Assembly: GCA_016926255.1 (NCBI GenBank)
Contig: JAFGOY010000070.1
Location: forward strand, 35,157-99,156
DNA length: 64,000 nt
Reading direction: 5' to 3'
Origin: Anaerolineae bacterium
Lineage (GTDB): Bacteria; Chloroflexota; Anaerolineae; Aggregatilineales; UBA3940
Shown in pieces: positions 43,274-51,970 of this stretch; positions within the stretch are counted from its first letter, which is position 1; each line of letters opens with the position of its first letter. The translations under genes were made by a program, and so were the position numbers. A model generated the notes under the pieces. It was not told the origin of the DNA and did not search any database. It worked only from the letters and a program-made list of their open reading frames with translations.

Positions 43274-44262
43274 GGGCAGTCATCGTTGGTCTAGGGAGCA
43301 TCGGGCAGCGGCATCTGAAGAATCTGCGGCAGATCGCGCCGGAGGCAGAGATCGCCGTGTGGCACCAGCACAGCCGCCCCGGTGACCGGCCTGCACCGTC
43401 AGAAGCCGACCGGGTGGTGTATACGCTCGACGCGGCGCTCGATCCCTTTCCCGATTTCGCGGTGATCGCCAACCCAGCCCCGATGCATATCGAGACGGCG
43501 TGGCAGTTCGCGGAGCAGGGCATCGACCTGATGATCGAGAAGCCGCTGGCGGCGTCGATGGATGGGGTGGAGAACCTCCTGACTCTTTGCCGCGAGCGCG
43601 GCGCGATCTGTATGGTGGCTTACGTGTTCCGGTTCTACGAACCGCTGCGGCTGGCGAAGGCGGTGATCTCCGGCGGGCAGATCGGGCGGGTGCTGTCGTT
43701 CAATGCCGAAGTAGGGCAGTATCTCCCCGACTGGCGACCCGGTAGGGACTACCGGGAGACGGTCAGCGCAAAGAGGGCACTGGGCGGCGGGGCGGTGCTG
43801 GAACTGAGCCACGAGATCGACCTGGCCCGCTGGCTGGTGGGCGAGGTCGAGACGGTCAGCGCGCAGATGGGCAAGCTGAGCGATCTCGAGATCGACGTGG
43901 AGGACGTGGCAGAGGTTACGCTGAGGTTCGAAAGCGGTGCAATCGGGCGCGTTCACGTCGACATGGTGCAGCGATCACCGGTGCGCGGACTGCGGGTGGT
44001 GGGCACCGAAGGTACCCTGACGTGGGATTGGCAGTCGCACCGGGTTCGGGTATACACAGAAGAGTCGGAGATGTGGCGCGATCTGCACCCGGCGGTCGAG
44101 ATGGATCGCAACGGGATGTATATCACCGAACTGGAACATTTCCTCGATTGCGTCACGCACCGGACAGTGCCAGTGATCGGCGGGGAAGATGGCAGGCGCG
44201 TGTTAGAAATTGCGCTGGCGGCGAAGCAGTCGGCGGTGGAACAGAGAGTGATTACATTATGA
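43270..44262 (+). CDS. Gfo/Idh/MocA-family oxidoreductase
   Basis: NAD(P)-dependent sugar oxidoreductase of 330 residues. The N-terminal nucleotide site is AVIVGLGSIGQRHLKNL, and the family EKPL motif (IDLMIEKPLAAS) and a C-terminal beta-sheet domain follow. The substrate is probably a sugar nucleotide or a precursor of the nonulosonic acid. It overlaps the genes on both sides by 4 bases (ATGA). Confidence 0.8.
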   Translation: MRAVIVGLGSIGQRHLKNLRQIAPEAEIAVWHQHSRPGDRPAPSEADRVVYTLDAALDPFPDFAVIANPAPMHIETAWQFAEQGIDLMIEKPLAASMDGVENLLTLCRERGAICMVAYVFRFYEPLRLAKAVISGGQIGRVLSFNAEVGQYLPDWRPGRDYRETVSAKRALGGGAVLELSHEIDLARWLVGEVETVSAQMGKLSDLEIDVEDVAEVTLRFESGAIGRVHVDMVQRSPVRGLRVVGTEGTLTWDWQSHRVRVYTEESEMWRDLHPAVEMDRNGMYITELEHFLDCVTHRTVPVIGGEDGRRVLEIALAAKQSAVEQRVITL

Positions 44263-44966
44263 GGCCAAAGGTCACCGGATTTGTATTTGCGCGGGGCGGA
44301 TCGAAGGGCGTGCCGCGCAAGAACATCAGGCCGCTGGCAGGTAAACCGCTGATCGCCTACGCGATTGAGTGCGGGCTGAACAGCCGGTGGATCGAGCGGG
44401 TGATCGTCTCGACCGAGGACGAGGAAATCGCCGATGTGTCACGTCGCTACGGCGCGGAGGTGCCCTTCATGCGTCCCGCCGAACTCGCACAGGATGATTC
44501 CCCGGAGTGGTTGGCGTGGCGGCATGCGATCCGCGAGGTGGAGAAAATCGATGGGGAACCGCTGGATGTGTTCGTCTCCATCCCGGCGACCTCGCCGCTG
44601 CGGGCGGTCGAAGACCTCAATGCCTGCATCGAGAAATTGCTCGATGACGACTCCGCCGACATCGTTATCACGGTGCGGGAAGCGGAGCGCAGCCCGTATT
44701 TCAACATGGTGACATTGGCCGACGATGGCGCGGCGCGGCTGGTGATCGAACCGGAGGGAGAAGTCCACAGGCGGCAGGATGCGCCGCTGGTGTATGATAT
44801 AACCACAGTTGCCTATGCCGCCCGGCCCGCGTTCATCCTTTCGGCGGGGAACATTTTCGACGGGCGGGTGAAGGCGGTCGAAGTGCCCAGAGAACGGGCG
44901 CTCGACATCGACACAGAGTTGGATTTCCTGTTCGCGGAGTTTTTGATCGGGCAAAAGAGGCCGTGA
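44259..44966 (+). CDS. legF: CMP-nonulosonic acid cytidylyltransferase (NeuA/LegF-like)
   Basis: Activates the nine-carbon acid with CTP to give the CMP-sugar donor. The family signature FVFARGGSKGVPRKNIRPLAGKP (shown only in part here: ARGGSKGVPRKNIRPLAG) binds CTP. SIPATSPLRAVEDL and the acidic DIDTELDF motif for the metal are present. It has 235 residues, the size of single-domain enzymes. The start is the ATG in the ATGA overlap; the frame is open far upstream but is antisense in character there. Legionaminic acid is the inferred substrate because legB and legC are in the same locus. Confidence 0.87.
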   Translation: MRPKVTGFVFARGGSKGVPRKNIRPLAGKPLIAYAIECGLNSRWIERVIVSTEDEEIADVSRRYGAEVPFMRPAELAQDDSPEWLAWRHAIREVEKIDGEPLDVFVSIPATSPLRAVEDLNACIEKLLDDDSADIVITVREAERSPYFNMVTLADDGAARLVIEPEGEVHRRQDAPLVYDITTVAYAARPAFILSAGNIFDGRVKAVEVPRERALDIDTELDFLFAEFLIGQKRP

Positions 44967-45769
44967 TGCGAACACTCAAAAATCTGATGAATTTAGAAGG
45001 GCGCACGGCGCTGATCACCGGCGGCGCGGGGCATATCGGCGTGGTGATGGCCGGTGCGCTGGCCGAACTCGGCGCGGCGGTGGCCGTGCTGGATGTCGAT
45101 GCGGCAAAGTGCGAACAGACCGCTGCACAGATCAGCCGCGAGTGGGGCGTCGAGACGCTCCCACTGGCGGTCGATCTGTTCGACGAGGCGGCGGTGAAGG
45201 CCGCGCCGGGGCAGGTGGCCGACTCGCTTGGTGGGTTGGATATATTAATTAACAACGCGGCCTTCGTCGGGACGTCGAAGCTGGAAGGCTGGGCGGTGCC
45301 CTTCCGCGATCAGAGCGTTGATACGTGGCGGCGGGCGCTGGAAGTCAACCTGACGGCAGCGTTCGCGCTGACACAGGCGGCGGCGGATTTTCTCGGCGAG
45401 TCGGGTCACGGGGCGGTGATTAACATCGGCTCGATCTATGGGATGGTCGCCCCGGATTTTAGCCTCTACGAGGGAACGGCGATGGGCAACCCGGCGGCGT
45501 ACGGGGCAAGCAAAGGCGGCCTGATGCAGTTGACACGCTATCTCGCGGCGGCGCTGGCCCCGAAGGTGCGGGTCAACGCGATCTCGCCGGGCGGTGTGTG
45601 GCGCAATCAGCCGGAAGCCTTCCACGAGCGGTACAAAACGCGCACCCCGCTGGGCCGCATGGCAGTCGAGGAGGATTTCAAGGGGGCGGTGGCCTACCTC
45701 GCCAGCGATCTCTCGGCTTATGTGACCGGCCACAACCTGGTAGTCGATGGGGGCTGGTCGATATGGTAG
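44966..45769 (+). CDS. Short-chain dehydrogenase/reductase (PtmA-like)
   Basis: SDR-fold oxidoreductase of 267 residues. It has TGGAGHIG for NAD(P) binding, NNAA, the catalytic Ser in GSIYGMV and the YGASK pair. PtmA-type SDRs accompany legionaminic-acid genes in Campylobacter, and the placement here between cytidylyltransferase and synthase genes is similar. The exact reaction is not visible. A GTG (44963) or the ATG at 44966 may start it; both overlap the previous stop. Confidence 0.78.
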   Translation: MRTLKNLMNLEGRTALITGGAGHIGVVMAGALAELGAAVAVLDVDAAKCEQTAAQISREWGVETLPLAVDLFDEAAVKAAPGQVADSLGGLDILINNAAFVGTSKLEGWAVPFRDQSVDTWRRALEVNLTAAFALTQAAADFLGESGHGAVINIGSIYGMVAPDFSLYEGTAMGNPAAYGASKGGLMQLTRYLAAALAPKVRVNAISPGGVWRNQPEAFHERYKTRTPLGRMAVEEDFKGAVAYLASDLSAYVTGHNLVVDGGWSIW

Positions 45770-46818
45770 AGAAGATACGAGTTGGTAAGCAGGAGATCGG
45801 GCCGGGCGAACCCTGCTTTGTGATCGCCGAGGCGGGGGTCAATCACAACGGCGACATCGAGATGGCCCACCGGCTGATCGATGCGGCGGGGGAAGCCGGG
45901 GCGGACGCGGTGAAGTTCCAGACTTTTTCCGCCGACCGGCTGGTGACGGTCGACGCGCCGAAGGCCGAATACCAGATCGAGACGACCGGGGGCGGCGAAT
46001 CGCAGTACGAGATGCTCAAGCGGCTGGAACTCAGCCCGGACGTTCACCGGGAATTGATGGATCACTGCGATGAGCGGGGTATTCTGTTTCTCTCGACGCC
46101 CTTCGATGAGCAGAGCGCCGACCTGCTGAACGATTTACACATCGCCGCTTTCAAGATACCGTCGGGGGAGATCACCAACCTGCCATTTCTGAAATACGTG
46201 GCCCGCTTCGGCAAACCGATGATCATCTCGACGGGGATGGCAACTCTTTCTGAGGTAAGCAATGCCGTTGGTACAGTTCATCAGGCGGGCAATGGGTTTA
46301 CCGCCGTGTTACACTGCGTGAGCAACTACCCGACCGCGTCGGAGGATGTGAACCTGCGCTCAATGGAAATGCTGCGCGTGTTCAAATCGCCGGTTGGGTT
46401 TTCCGATCACACACTGGGGATCGAGATTCCGCTGGCGGCGGTGGCACTGGGCGCAGACATCATTGAGAAGCATTTCACGCTCGACCGGAGCCTGCCGGGG
46501 CCGGATCACCGGGCCTCGCTGGAACCGGACGAACTGGCGGCGCTGGTGGCGGGCATTCGCAAGGTCGAGGCGGCATTGGGTGAACGTATGAAAAGGCCGG
46601 GGCCGCGTGAGAAAGAGGTTGCGGCGGTGGTGCGCAAGAGCCTCGTCGCCGCGTGTGACATCAAGGAAGGAACGCGGATCACGGCGGAGATGATTGCCAT
46701 CAAGCGACCGGGGACGGGATTGTCGCCCGCGCTGTACGATAGGGTGATCGGGCAGGCAGCGAAAGTTCCGATTCCGCAGGGAACATTGATTACGAAGGGA
46801 ATGGTGGGGCTGAAATGA
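45763..46818 (+). CDS. legI: N-acetylneuraminate/legionaminic acid synthase (NeuB/LegI)
   Basis: Condenses a six-carbon N-acetyl amino sugar with phosphoenolpyruvate to form the nine-carbon acid. The NeuB barrel is clear: FVIAEAGVNHNGDIEMAH, DAVKFQTF, then PSGEITNLPFL, ISTGMATLSEV and GFSDHTLG. IIEKHFTLDRSLPGPDH follows, then a C-terminal SAF (antifreeze-like) domain from about 290 (VVRKSLVAACDIKEGTRI). It has 351 residues, the normal length, and overlaps the SDR gene by 7 bases. Legionaminic rather than neuraminic substrate is inferred from legB/legC. Confidence 0.92.
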   Translation: MVEKIRVGKQEIGPGEPCFVIAEAGVNHNGDIEMAHRLIDAAGEAGADAVKFQTFSADRLVTVDAPKAEYQIETTGGGESQYEMLKRLELSPDVHRELMDHCDERGILFLSTPFDEQSADLLNDLHIAAFKIPSGEITNLPFLKYVARFGKPMIISTGMATLSEVSNAVGTVHQAGNGFTAVLHCVSNYPTASEDVNLRSMEMLRVFKSPVGFSDHTLGIEIPLAAVALGADIIEKHFTLDRSLPGPDHRASLEPDELAALVAGIRKVEAALGERMKRPGPREKEVAAVVRKSLVAACDIKEGTRITAEMIAIKRPGTGLSPALYDRVIGQAAKVPIPQGTLITKGMVGLK

Positions 46819-47972
46819 GAACCATCGGCGTGGTAACCACCTCGCGGGCCGATTATGGCATCTACCGCCCGCTGCTCAGGGCGATTGTCGAGGACCCGGC
46901 GCTCGAACTGTATTTACTCGTTTCCGGGACGCATCTCTCACCGGAATTCGGGCGGACGGTCGAAGCTATCGAAGCGGAAGGTTTCGAAATAGGCGACCGG
47001 ATCGAGATGCTGCTTTCCTCGGATACGCCGGAAGCCATCGCCAAATCGACCGGGCTGGGGATGATCGGCTTTGCGCAATCGTTTGCCCGCAGGCAGCCCG
47101 ATCTGCTGGTGGTGCTGGGTGACCGCTTCGAGATGTTTGCGGCAGCGGCGGCAGCGATGCCCTTCGTGATGCCCATCGCGCATCTGCATGGCGGTGAATC
47201 GACCGAGGGTCTGATCGACGAACCGATCCGGCATTCGATCACCAAGATGAGCCATTTACACTTCACGGCGACCGAAGCCTACGCCCGGCGGGTGCGGCAG
47301 ATGGGCGAAGAACCCTGGCGGGTGACGGTCAGCGGGGCGTTGAGCCTCGATAATTTGAACCAGATCGATATGCTGACGCCCGGTCAATTAGAGGATCGCT
47401 ATAGCTTCGACCTGAGCGAACCGCCGCTGTTAGTGACCTTCCACCCGGTGACGCTCGAATACGCGCAGACCGATCAGCATATCGCGGCGCTTTTATCTGC
47501 ATTAGACGACTCCGGCAAGCCGGTGATCTTCACTTATCCCAATGCCGACACTGCCGGGCGGCGGATCATCAAGGCGATTGATCGATACGTAGACGAGCAT
47601 CGAACCGCCTGGGCGGTTGATAACCTCGGCACGCAGGGTTATTTCAGCCTGATGACCCACGCGGCGGCGATGGTTGGCAACTCGTCGTCGGGGATCATCG
47701 AGGCGGCTTCGTTCAAGCTGCCGGTGGTCAACATCGGGAACCGGCAGCGCGGGCGGGTGCATGATCGCAACGTGATCGACGTGGCAACGACCCGCGAGGC
47801 GATCCGCGATGGAATCAAGCAGGCGGCGTCGGACGAATTCCACGCCGGGCTGGTCGATCTGGTCAATCCTTACGGGGATGGCACGGCGGCGGAGAAGATC
47901 GTCTCGCGCTTGAAATCGGTGGAACTGAACGACGAACTGCTTTTGAAGCGGTTCTATGATGGCGGGGAATGA
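46815..47972 (+). CDS. legG: Hydrolysing UDP/GDP-sugar 2-epimerase (NeuC/LegG)
   Basis: Removes the nucleotide and inverts C2 of the bacillosamine-type intermediate, giving the sugar used by the synthase. The TTSRADYGIYRPLLRAI start, LLVVLGDRFEMFAAA and AHLHGGESTEGLIDE motifs, and the later GNSSSGIIEA box are typical of NeuC/LegG. It is 385 residues long, the family norm. It overlaps its neighbours by 4 bases on each side. Confidence 0.9.
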   Translation: MRTIGVVTTSRADYGIYRPLLRAIVEDPALELYLLVSGTHLSPEFGRTVEAIEAEGFEIGDRIEMLLSSDTPEAIAKSTGLGMIGFAQSFARRQPDLLVVLGDRFEMFAAAAAAMPFVMPIAHLHGGESTEGLIDEPIRHSITKMSHLHFTATEAYARRVRQMGEEPWRVTVSGALSLDNLNQIDMLTPGQLEDRYSFDLSEPPLLVTFHPVTLEYAQTDQHIAALLSALDDSGKPVIFTYPNADTAGRRIIKAIDRYVDEHRTAWAVDNLGTQGYFSLMTHAAAMVGNSSSGIIEAASFKLPVVNIGNRQRGRVHDRNVIDVATTREAIRDGIKQAASDEFHAGLVDLVNPYGDGTAAEKIVSRLKSVELNDELLLKRFYDGGE

Positions 47973-48883
47973 TGCGGATTGTCTTTGTTGGGGCAGTGGA
48001 TTTCAGCCGCCATACGCTTGAAGCGGTATTGGAGAACGGCGGCAATGTCGTCGGAGTGATCACGCTGGATGCGCAGTACGCCCGGCGTCATGCCGATTTC
48101 GCCGATCTCGGCCCGGTGGCGGATCGCTTTGGCGTGCCTGTCTACCGGATCAACAAGATCAACGACGAGATCGATTTGCTGCGCTCGCTCAAACCGGACG
48201 TGATATTCATCTTCGGCTGGTCGCAGTTGATTTCGAACGAGATACTGGAACTGCCGCCGCTGGGCTGCATCGGAACGCACCCGGCGCTGCTGCCGAAGAA
48301 TCGCGGGCGGCACCCGCTAATCTGGGCGCTGGTCGAGGGGCTTGAACAGAGCGGCCTGACCTTCCTCTACCTCGACGAAGGGGTTGACAGCGGCGATATC
48401 CTCTGGCAGAAAGCGTTCCCGATCACGCTGGACGACGATGCCGGGACGCTCTACGAGAAAATCAAGGCGCTGGCGGTCGAGGCCATCGCCGAGTTTTTGC
48501 CGCAGCTTGAAGCAGGTACCGCGCCGCGCATCGTGCAGGACGCGAATCAGGCGACAACGTGGCGGAAGCGCAGCAAAGCCGACGGGGAAATCGACTGGCG
48601 GGCGGATACGATGGAGACTTACAATCTCGTCCGCGCGTTGACGCACCCCTATCCGGGCGCACATACCTATCTTGGCGGCGAAGCAGTAGTGATCTGGAAA
48701 GCCGCGCTGCCCGAATCGGTGCTGCCGGATGCGGCGGCAGACCTCAAGCCGGGCGAATTGTTTACCGGTGACGGGGATCGATTGTGCGTCCGCACCGGGG
48801 ATGGTTACCTGCGGGTGGTGGCTTACGAGCACCCGGCGGGGATTGAGTTGGAAGCAGGCATGAGACTGGGGAACAATCGATGA
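47969..48883 (+). CDS. Formyltransferase-family protein (sugar N-formyltransferase candidate)
   Basis: A 304-residue relative of methionyl-tRNA and sugar N-formyltransferases, which use N10-formyl-tetrahydrofolate. The central THPALLPKNRGRHPLIWAL and YLDEGVDSGDILWQ motifs give the active-site His and Asp. The Asn found two residues before the His in classical enzymes (NxH) is Gly here (GTH). A C-terminal domain with TYNLVRALTHPYPGAHTY follows as in MTF-like enzymes. In this locus it would most simply formylate an amino group of the nonulosonic acid. It is followed at once by a deacetylase gene, which could expose that amine. Confidence 0.72.
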   Translation: MMRIVFVGAVDFSRHTLEAVLENGGNVVGVITLDAQYARRHADFADLGPVADRFGVPVYRINKINDEIDLLRSLKPDVIFIFGWSQLISNEILELPPLGCIGTHPALLPKNRGRHPLIWALVEGLEQSGLTFLYLDEGVDSGDILWQKAFPITLDDDAGTLYEKIKALAVEAIAEFLPQLEAGTAPRIVQDANQATTWRKRSKADGEIDWRADTMETYNLVRALTHPYPGAHTYLGGEAVVIWKAALPESVLPDAAADLKPGELFTGDGDRLCVRTGDGYLRVVAYEHPAGIELEAGMRLGNNR

Positions 48884-49548
48884 AGGTGCTGGCAATATCG
48901 GTGCATCCCGATGACGAGACGCTGGGCTGCGGCGGAACACTGCTCAAACACAAAGCGCAGGGCGACGACCTCGCCTGGATGGTGGTGACCGAAGCCTACA
49001 CGCCGCAGTGGTCGCAGGACGTGATCGACCGGAAGGCGGTAGAGGTCGAACGGGTGGCGGGTGCCTACGGCATGGCCGATACCTACAAGCTCGGCTTCCC
49101 GACGGTGCGGCTCGACACGACGCCCCAATCCGACCTGATCGACGCGATCCGGGACGTGGTCGATACGGTCAGGCCGGGGGTGATCTACCTGACTCATGAC
49201 GGCGATGTGCATACTGATCACCACGCGGTGTTCCTGGCGACAATGTCGGTGGTGAAGCCGTTCTACATGCAGCGCTTCGGGGTGAAAAAGGTGCTGGCCT
49301 ACGAGACACTGTCGTCGACCGACGCCGCGCCGCCCCAGCCGAAGCGCGTGTTTCTGCCGGTGGTGCTGAGCGACATCACCGAGACCCTCGATCAGAAGAT
49401 CGAGATTATGAAAATCTACCACTCCGAAGCGCAGGACGACCTGCTGCCGCGTGGCAGTTCGGCGATAAGGGCGCTGGCCCGCTACCGGGGAGCGACCATC
49501 GGGGTGGAGTATGCGGAGGCATTCATGCCGGTGCGGGAGATATGGTAA
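48880..49548 (+). CDS. PIG-L/LmbE-family N-deacetylase
   Basis: Zinc-dependent deacetylase of 222 residues. The metal site is formed by HPDDETLGCGG and by HTDHHAVF later in the chain. PIG-L enzymes remove acetyl from N-acetylated sugars or sugar conjugates. The 4-base overlap with the formyltransferase gene suggests they act in sequence: deacetylation, then formylation. That order is inferred. Confidence 0.82.
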   Translation: MKVLAISVHPDDETLGCGGTLLKHKAQGDDLAWMVVTEAYTPQWSQDVIDRKAVEVERVAGAYGMADTYKLGFPTVRLDTTPQSDLIDAIRDVVDTVRPGVIYLTHDGDVHTDHHAVFLATMSVVKPFYMQRFGVKKVLAYETLSSTDAAPPQPKRVFLPVVLSDITETLDQKIEIMKIYHSEAQDDLLPRGSSAIRALARYRGATIGVEYAEAFMPVREIW

Positions 49549-50202
49549 ATGAGCAGTCAGGATAAGCCGCTCTGTGTGATTTTAGGCGGCGGCGGGCACG
49601 CCCGGATGCTGATCGACTGCATCCAGATGACCGGTTTAGCCGAACTGATGGGCATCCTCGAAGTCAACGAGACCCGCTGGGGCGAATCGATGTATGGGGT
49701 AGAGATCAAAGGCGGCGACGACCTGATCAGCGAAATGATCGATCAGGGGGTGACTCACTTCGTGGTGGGAGTCGGCGGCACGCGAGACAATCAACCGCGC
49801 CAGCGGTTGTTCGATCTGGGGCTGGAAAGCGGCCTCAAGCCGCTGACGGTCAGATACCCCGGTGCATTCGTTTCACAGCATGCGGTCGTCGGCGAGGGTT
49901 GCCACCTGATGCCCATGAGCGTGGTCAACGCGGGGGCGGCGCTGGGAATGAACGTGATCGTCAACAGCGGGGCAATCGTGGAGCATGACTGTGTGATCGG
50001 CGACCATGTCCATATCGCTACCGGGGCGAGGCTCTCCGGCACAGTGACGGTTGGTTCGGGGACGCATGTCGGCGCGGGGGCAACGATCCGGCAGAGTATC
50101 GCCATCGGGAGTGACGCGGTGGTTGGTGCGGGGGCGGTAGTAGTCAAGGATGTCCCCGACAATGTGACGGTTGTTGGCGTTCCGGCGCGTGTGCTAAAAT
50201 GA
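49549..50202 (+). CDS. NeuD/LegH-type sugar acetyltransferase (hexapeptide repeat)
   Basis: Acetyltransferase of 217 residues. An N-terminal Rossmann-like part (CVILGGGGHARMLIDC) is followed by a left-handed beta-helix of hexapeptide repeats (from VVGEGCHLMPMSVVNAG to VPARVLK). In the legionaminic pathway, LegH adds the N4-acetyl group to the aminosugar, and this is the only candidate in the window. O-acetylation of the final acid (NeuD role) is the alternative. It starts with the ATG immediately after the deacetylase stop. Confidence 0.82.
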   Translation: MSSQDKPLCVILGGGGHARMLIDCIQMTGLAELMGILEVNETRWGESMYGVEIKGGDDLISEMIDQGVTHFVVGVGGTRDNQPRQRLFDLGLESGLKPLTVRYPGAFVSQHAVVGEGCHLMPMSVVNAGAALGMNVIVNSGAIVEHDCVIGDHVHIATGARLSGTVTVGSGTHVGAGATIRQSIAIGSDAVVGAGAVVVKDVPDNVTVVGVPARVLK

Positions 50203-50277
50203 CGCCCCGATACGGCCTGTTGGGAAAATAGCCAGATAGGGTGGGCATTGTTTTCACCCCCCACCCCGGCCCTCGTT

Positions 50278-50345
50278 AATCAGCCAGAGGCTGATTACAG
50301 GGAGTTTTGGTAAATCCAAAACCTCCATCCCTCAAGGGGGAGGGA
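50278..50345. repeat. Cluster of three hairpins upstream of the hisF-like gene
   Basis: In order: AATCAGCC-AGA-GGCTGATT (50278-50296), GGAGTTTTGG-TAAAT-CCAAAACCTCC with one bulge (50301-50326), and TCCCTC-AAGGGG-GAGGGA (50328-50345). They lie in the only sizeable gap of the nonulosonate cluster and may be an intergenic repeat or a regulator of the downstream genes. No terminator U-tract is seen. Confidence 0.5.
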
Positions 50346-50372
50346 GCGAATACAAGTAGAGGTATTGTTTTT

Positions 50373-51254
50373 TTGAACATACGAATCATCCCCCGATTGG
50401 ATATCAAAGGCCCGAACCTGGTGAAGGGGATTCACCTGGAAGGTCTGCGCGTGCTGGGCAAGCCGGAGGACTTTGCACATTACTATTACGAGTGCGGGGC
50501 CGACGAGCTGATCTACATGGACGCGGTTGCCAGCCTGTACGGGCGCAACAGCCTGGTCGACATCGTGGAGCGCACCTCGCGGGAAATCTTCATCCCGCTG
50601 ACGGTGGGCGGCGGCCTGCGAAGCGTCGACGACATCCGCACGGTGCTGCGGGCGGGGGCCGACAAGGTATCGATCAATACGGCGGCGGTGGCCGACCCGG
50701 AGCTGATTCAAAAGGCGTCGCGGGCGTTTGGCTCGTCGACGATTGTGGTCTCGATAGAGGCGATCAAGCACGATGACGGCAGCTACGAGGCTTACGTCGA
50801 CTATGGCCGGGAAAAGACCGGGGTCGATGTTTTCGAGTGGGCGCAGCGGGTAGAGGAACTCGGCGCGGGCGAACTGGTAGTTACCTCGATCAACCAGGAA
50901 GGTACCGGCGAGGGCTACGATCTCGACCTGACGCGCCGGATCGCCGAATCGGTGTCGATCCCGGTGATCGCATCGGGCGGGGCGGGATCGGTGGCGCATA
51001 TCTATGAGGCAATCAGCGAAGGCAGCGCCGACGCGGTGAGCATGGCCTCGGTGCTGCATTACAACTTCGTGAAACAGCGATCGGTGTCCGAGGAAGCGTT
51101 CGAGGCCGAAGGGAACATCGAGTTTCTGAAAGGCAAGTGGGGAAGCCTGAACTTCGGGAAGATTAAGGATGCGACGGTGCAGGAGATCAAGCAGTATCTG
51201 ATCGAGAACGGGATCACCTGCCGCTACCAGCCGGAGGAAGCCGCCCATGCCTGA
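50373..51254 (+). CDS. hisF: HisF-family cyclase subunit for acetamidino-sugar formation (HisF2/AglZ-like)
   Basis: A (beta/alpha)8 barrel of 293 residues with the HisF start IIPRLDIKGPNLVKGI and later PLTVGGGLRSVDDI, GADKVSINTAA and PVIASGGAGSVAHI. It is accompanied by HisH-like and WbpG-like genes and lacks other histidine genes nearby. It is therefore probably the ammonia-channelling partner for amidating an N-acetyl sugar, as in Pseudomonas O-antigen clusters, and not histidine synthesis. The likely start is TTG at 50373, preceded by AGAGG; no ATG or GTG fits the N-terminus. Confidence 0.85.
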   Translation: MNIRIIPRLDIKGPNLVKGIHLEGLRVLGKPEDFAHYYYECGADELIYMDAVASLYGRNSLVDIVERTSREIFIPLTVGGGLRSVDDIRTVLRAGADKVSINTAAVADPELIQKASRAFGSSTIVVSIEAIKHDDGSYEAYVDYGREKTGVDVFEWAQRVEELGAGELVVTSINQEGTGEGYDLDLTRRIAESVSIPVIASGGAGSVAHIYEAISEGSADAVSMASVLHYNFVKQRSVSEEAFEAEGNIEFLKGKWGSLNFGKIKDATVQEIKQYLIENGITCRYQPEEAAHA

Positions 51255-51930
51255 GACAAAAATCACTGCGGCGATTGTCGATTACGGGCTGGGGAACCTG
51301 TTCAGCGTGAAGCATGCCTGCTCCCACGCCGGAATCGAGGGGACGATTACGTCGGATCGCGAAAAGCTACTTCAATCCGACGTGGTGATCCTGCCGGGGG
51401 TGGGGGCCTACCGCGATGCGATGGCCTCACTGCACAAACTCGATCTGGTCAGCGTGATGCAGGACATCGCTGCATCGGGCAAGCCGCTGATCGGCATCTG
51501 CCTGGGGATGCAGCTTCTCATGACTCGCAGCTACGAGTTCGGCAACTACCTGGGCCTGGGGATCATCGACGGGCCGGTAGTGCGCTTCGAGGAGCCGACG
51601 ATCACGACCAGGGATGGCGAAAAGAAAACGCTCAAGGTGCCGCAAATCTGCTGGAACCAGATTTACCAGCCGAACGGACACGAAAGCTGGGACGGTACGC
51701 CCCTTGAAGGGCTTGACGAGGGGACGTATATGTACTTTGTCCATTCCTACTACGCACAGCCGGACGACCCGGCAGTGTGGCTGACCGAAACGACCTACGG
51801 CGACATCACTTTTTGTTCAAGTGTCCGGCGGGACAACGTGTTTGCCTGCCAGTTCCACCCCGAACGGAGCGGCCCGCTGGGCCTGAAAGTATACGACAAC
51901 ATTGCTGAATTAGTCGCAGGCCGAAATTAG
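51247..51930 (+). CDS. hisH: HisH-family glutamine amidotransferase subunit (acetamidino-sugar module)
   Basis: Class I glutaminase of 227 residues. The nucleophile Cys is in GICLGMQLL, and the His/Glu pair is in FHPERSG. It releases ammonia from glutamine for its HisF-like partner, whose gene it overlaps by 8 bases. The segment TITTRDGEKKTLKVPQICWN is longer than in histidine-pathway HisH, as in sugar-locus homologues. Confidence 0.87.
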   Translation: MPETKITAAIVDYGLGNLFSVKHACSHAGIEGTITSDREKLLQSDVVILPGVGAYRDAMASLHKLDLVSVMQDIAASGKPLIGICLGMQLLMTRSYEFGNYLGLGIIDGPVVRFEEPTITTRDGEKKTLKVPQICWNQIYQPNGHESWDGTPLEGLDEGTYMYFVHSYYAQPDDPAVWLTETTYGDITFCSSVRRDNVFACQFHPERSGPLGLKVYDNIAELVAGRN

Positions 51931-51970
51931 GGTCTGCTTTACTTATGAACGAATCCAGAGGTGACAATAC

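Noticed and set aside
50373..51930. Histidine-pathway HisF and HisH
   Set aside because: No other his genes nearby, and a WbpG-like amidotransferase is in the same block, so a sugar-amidating role is far more likely.
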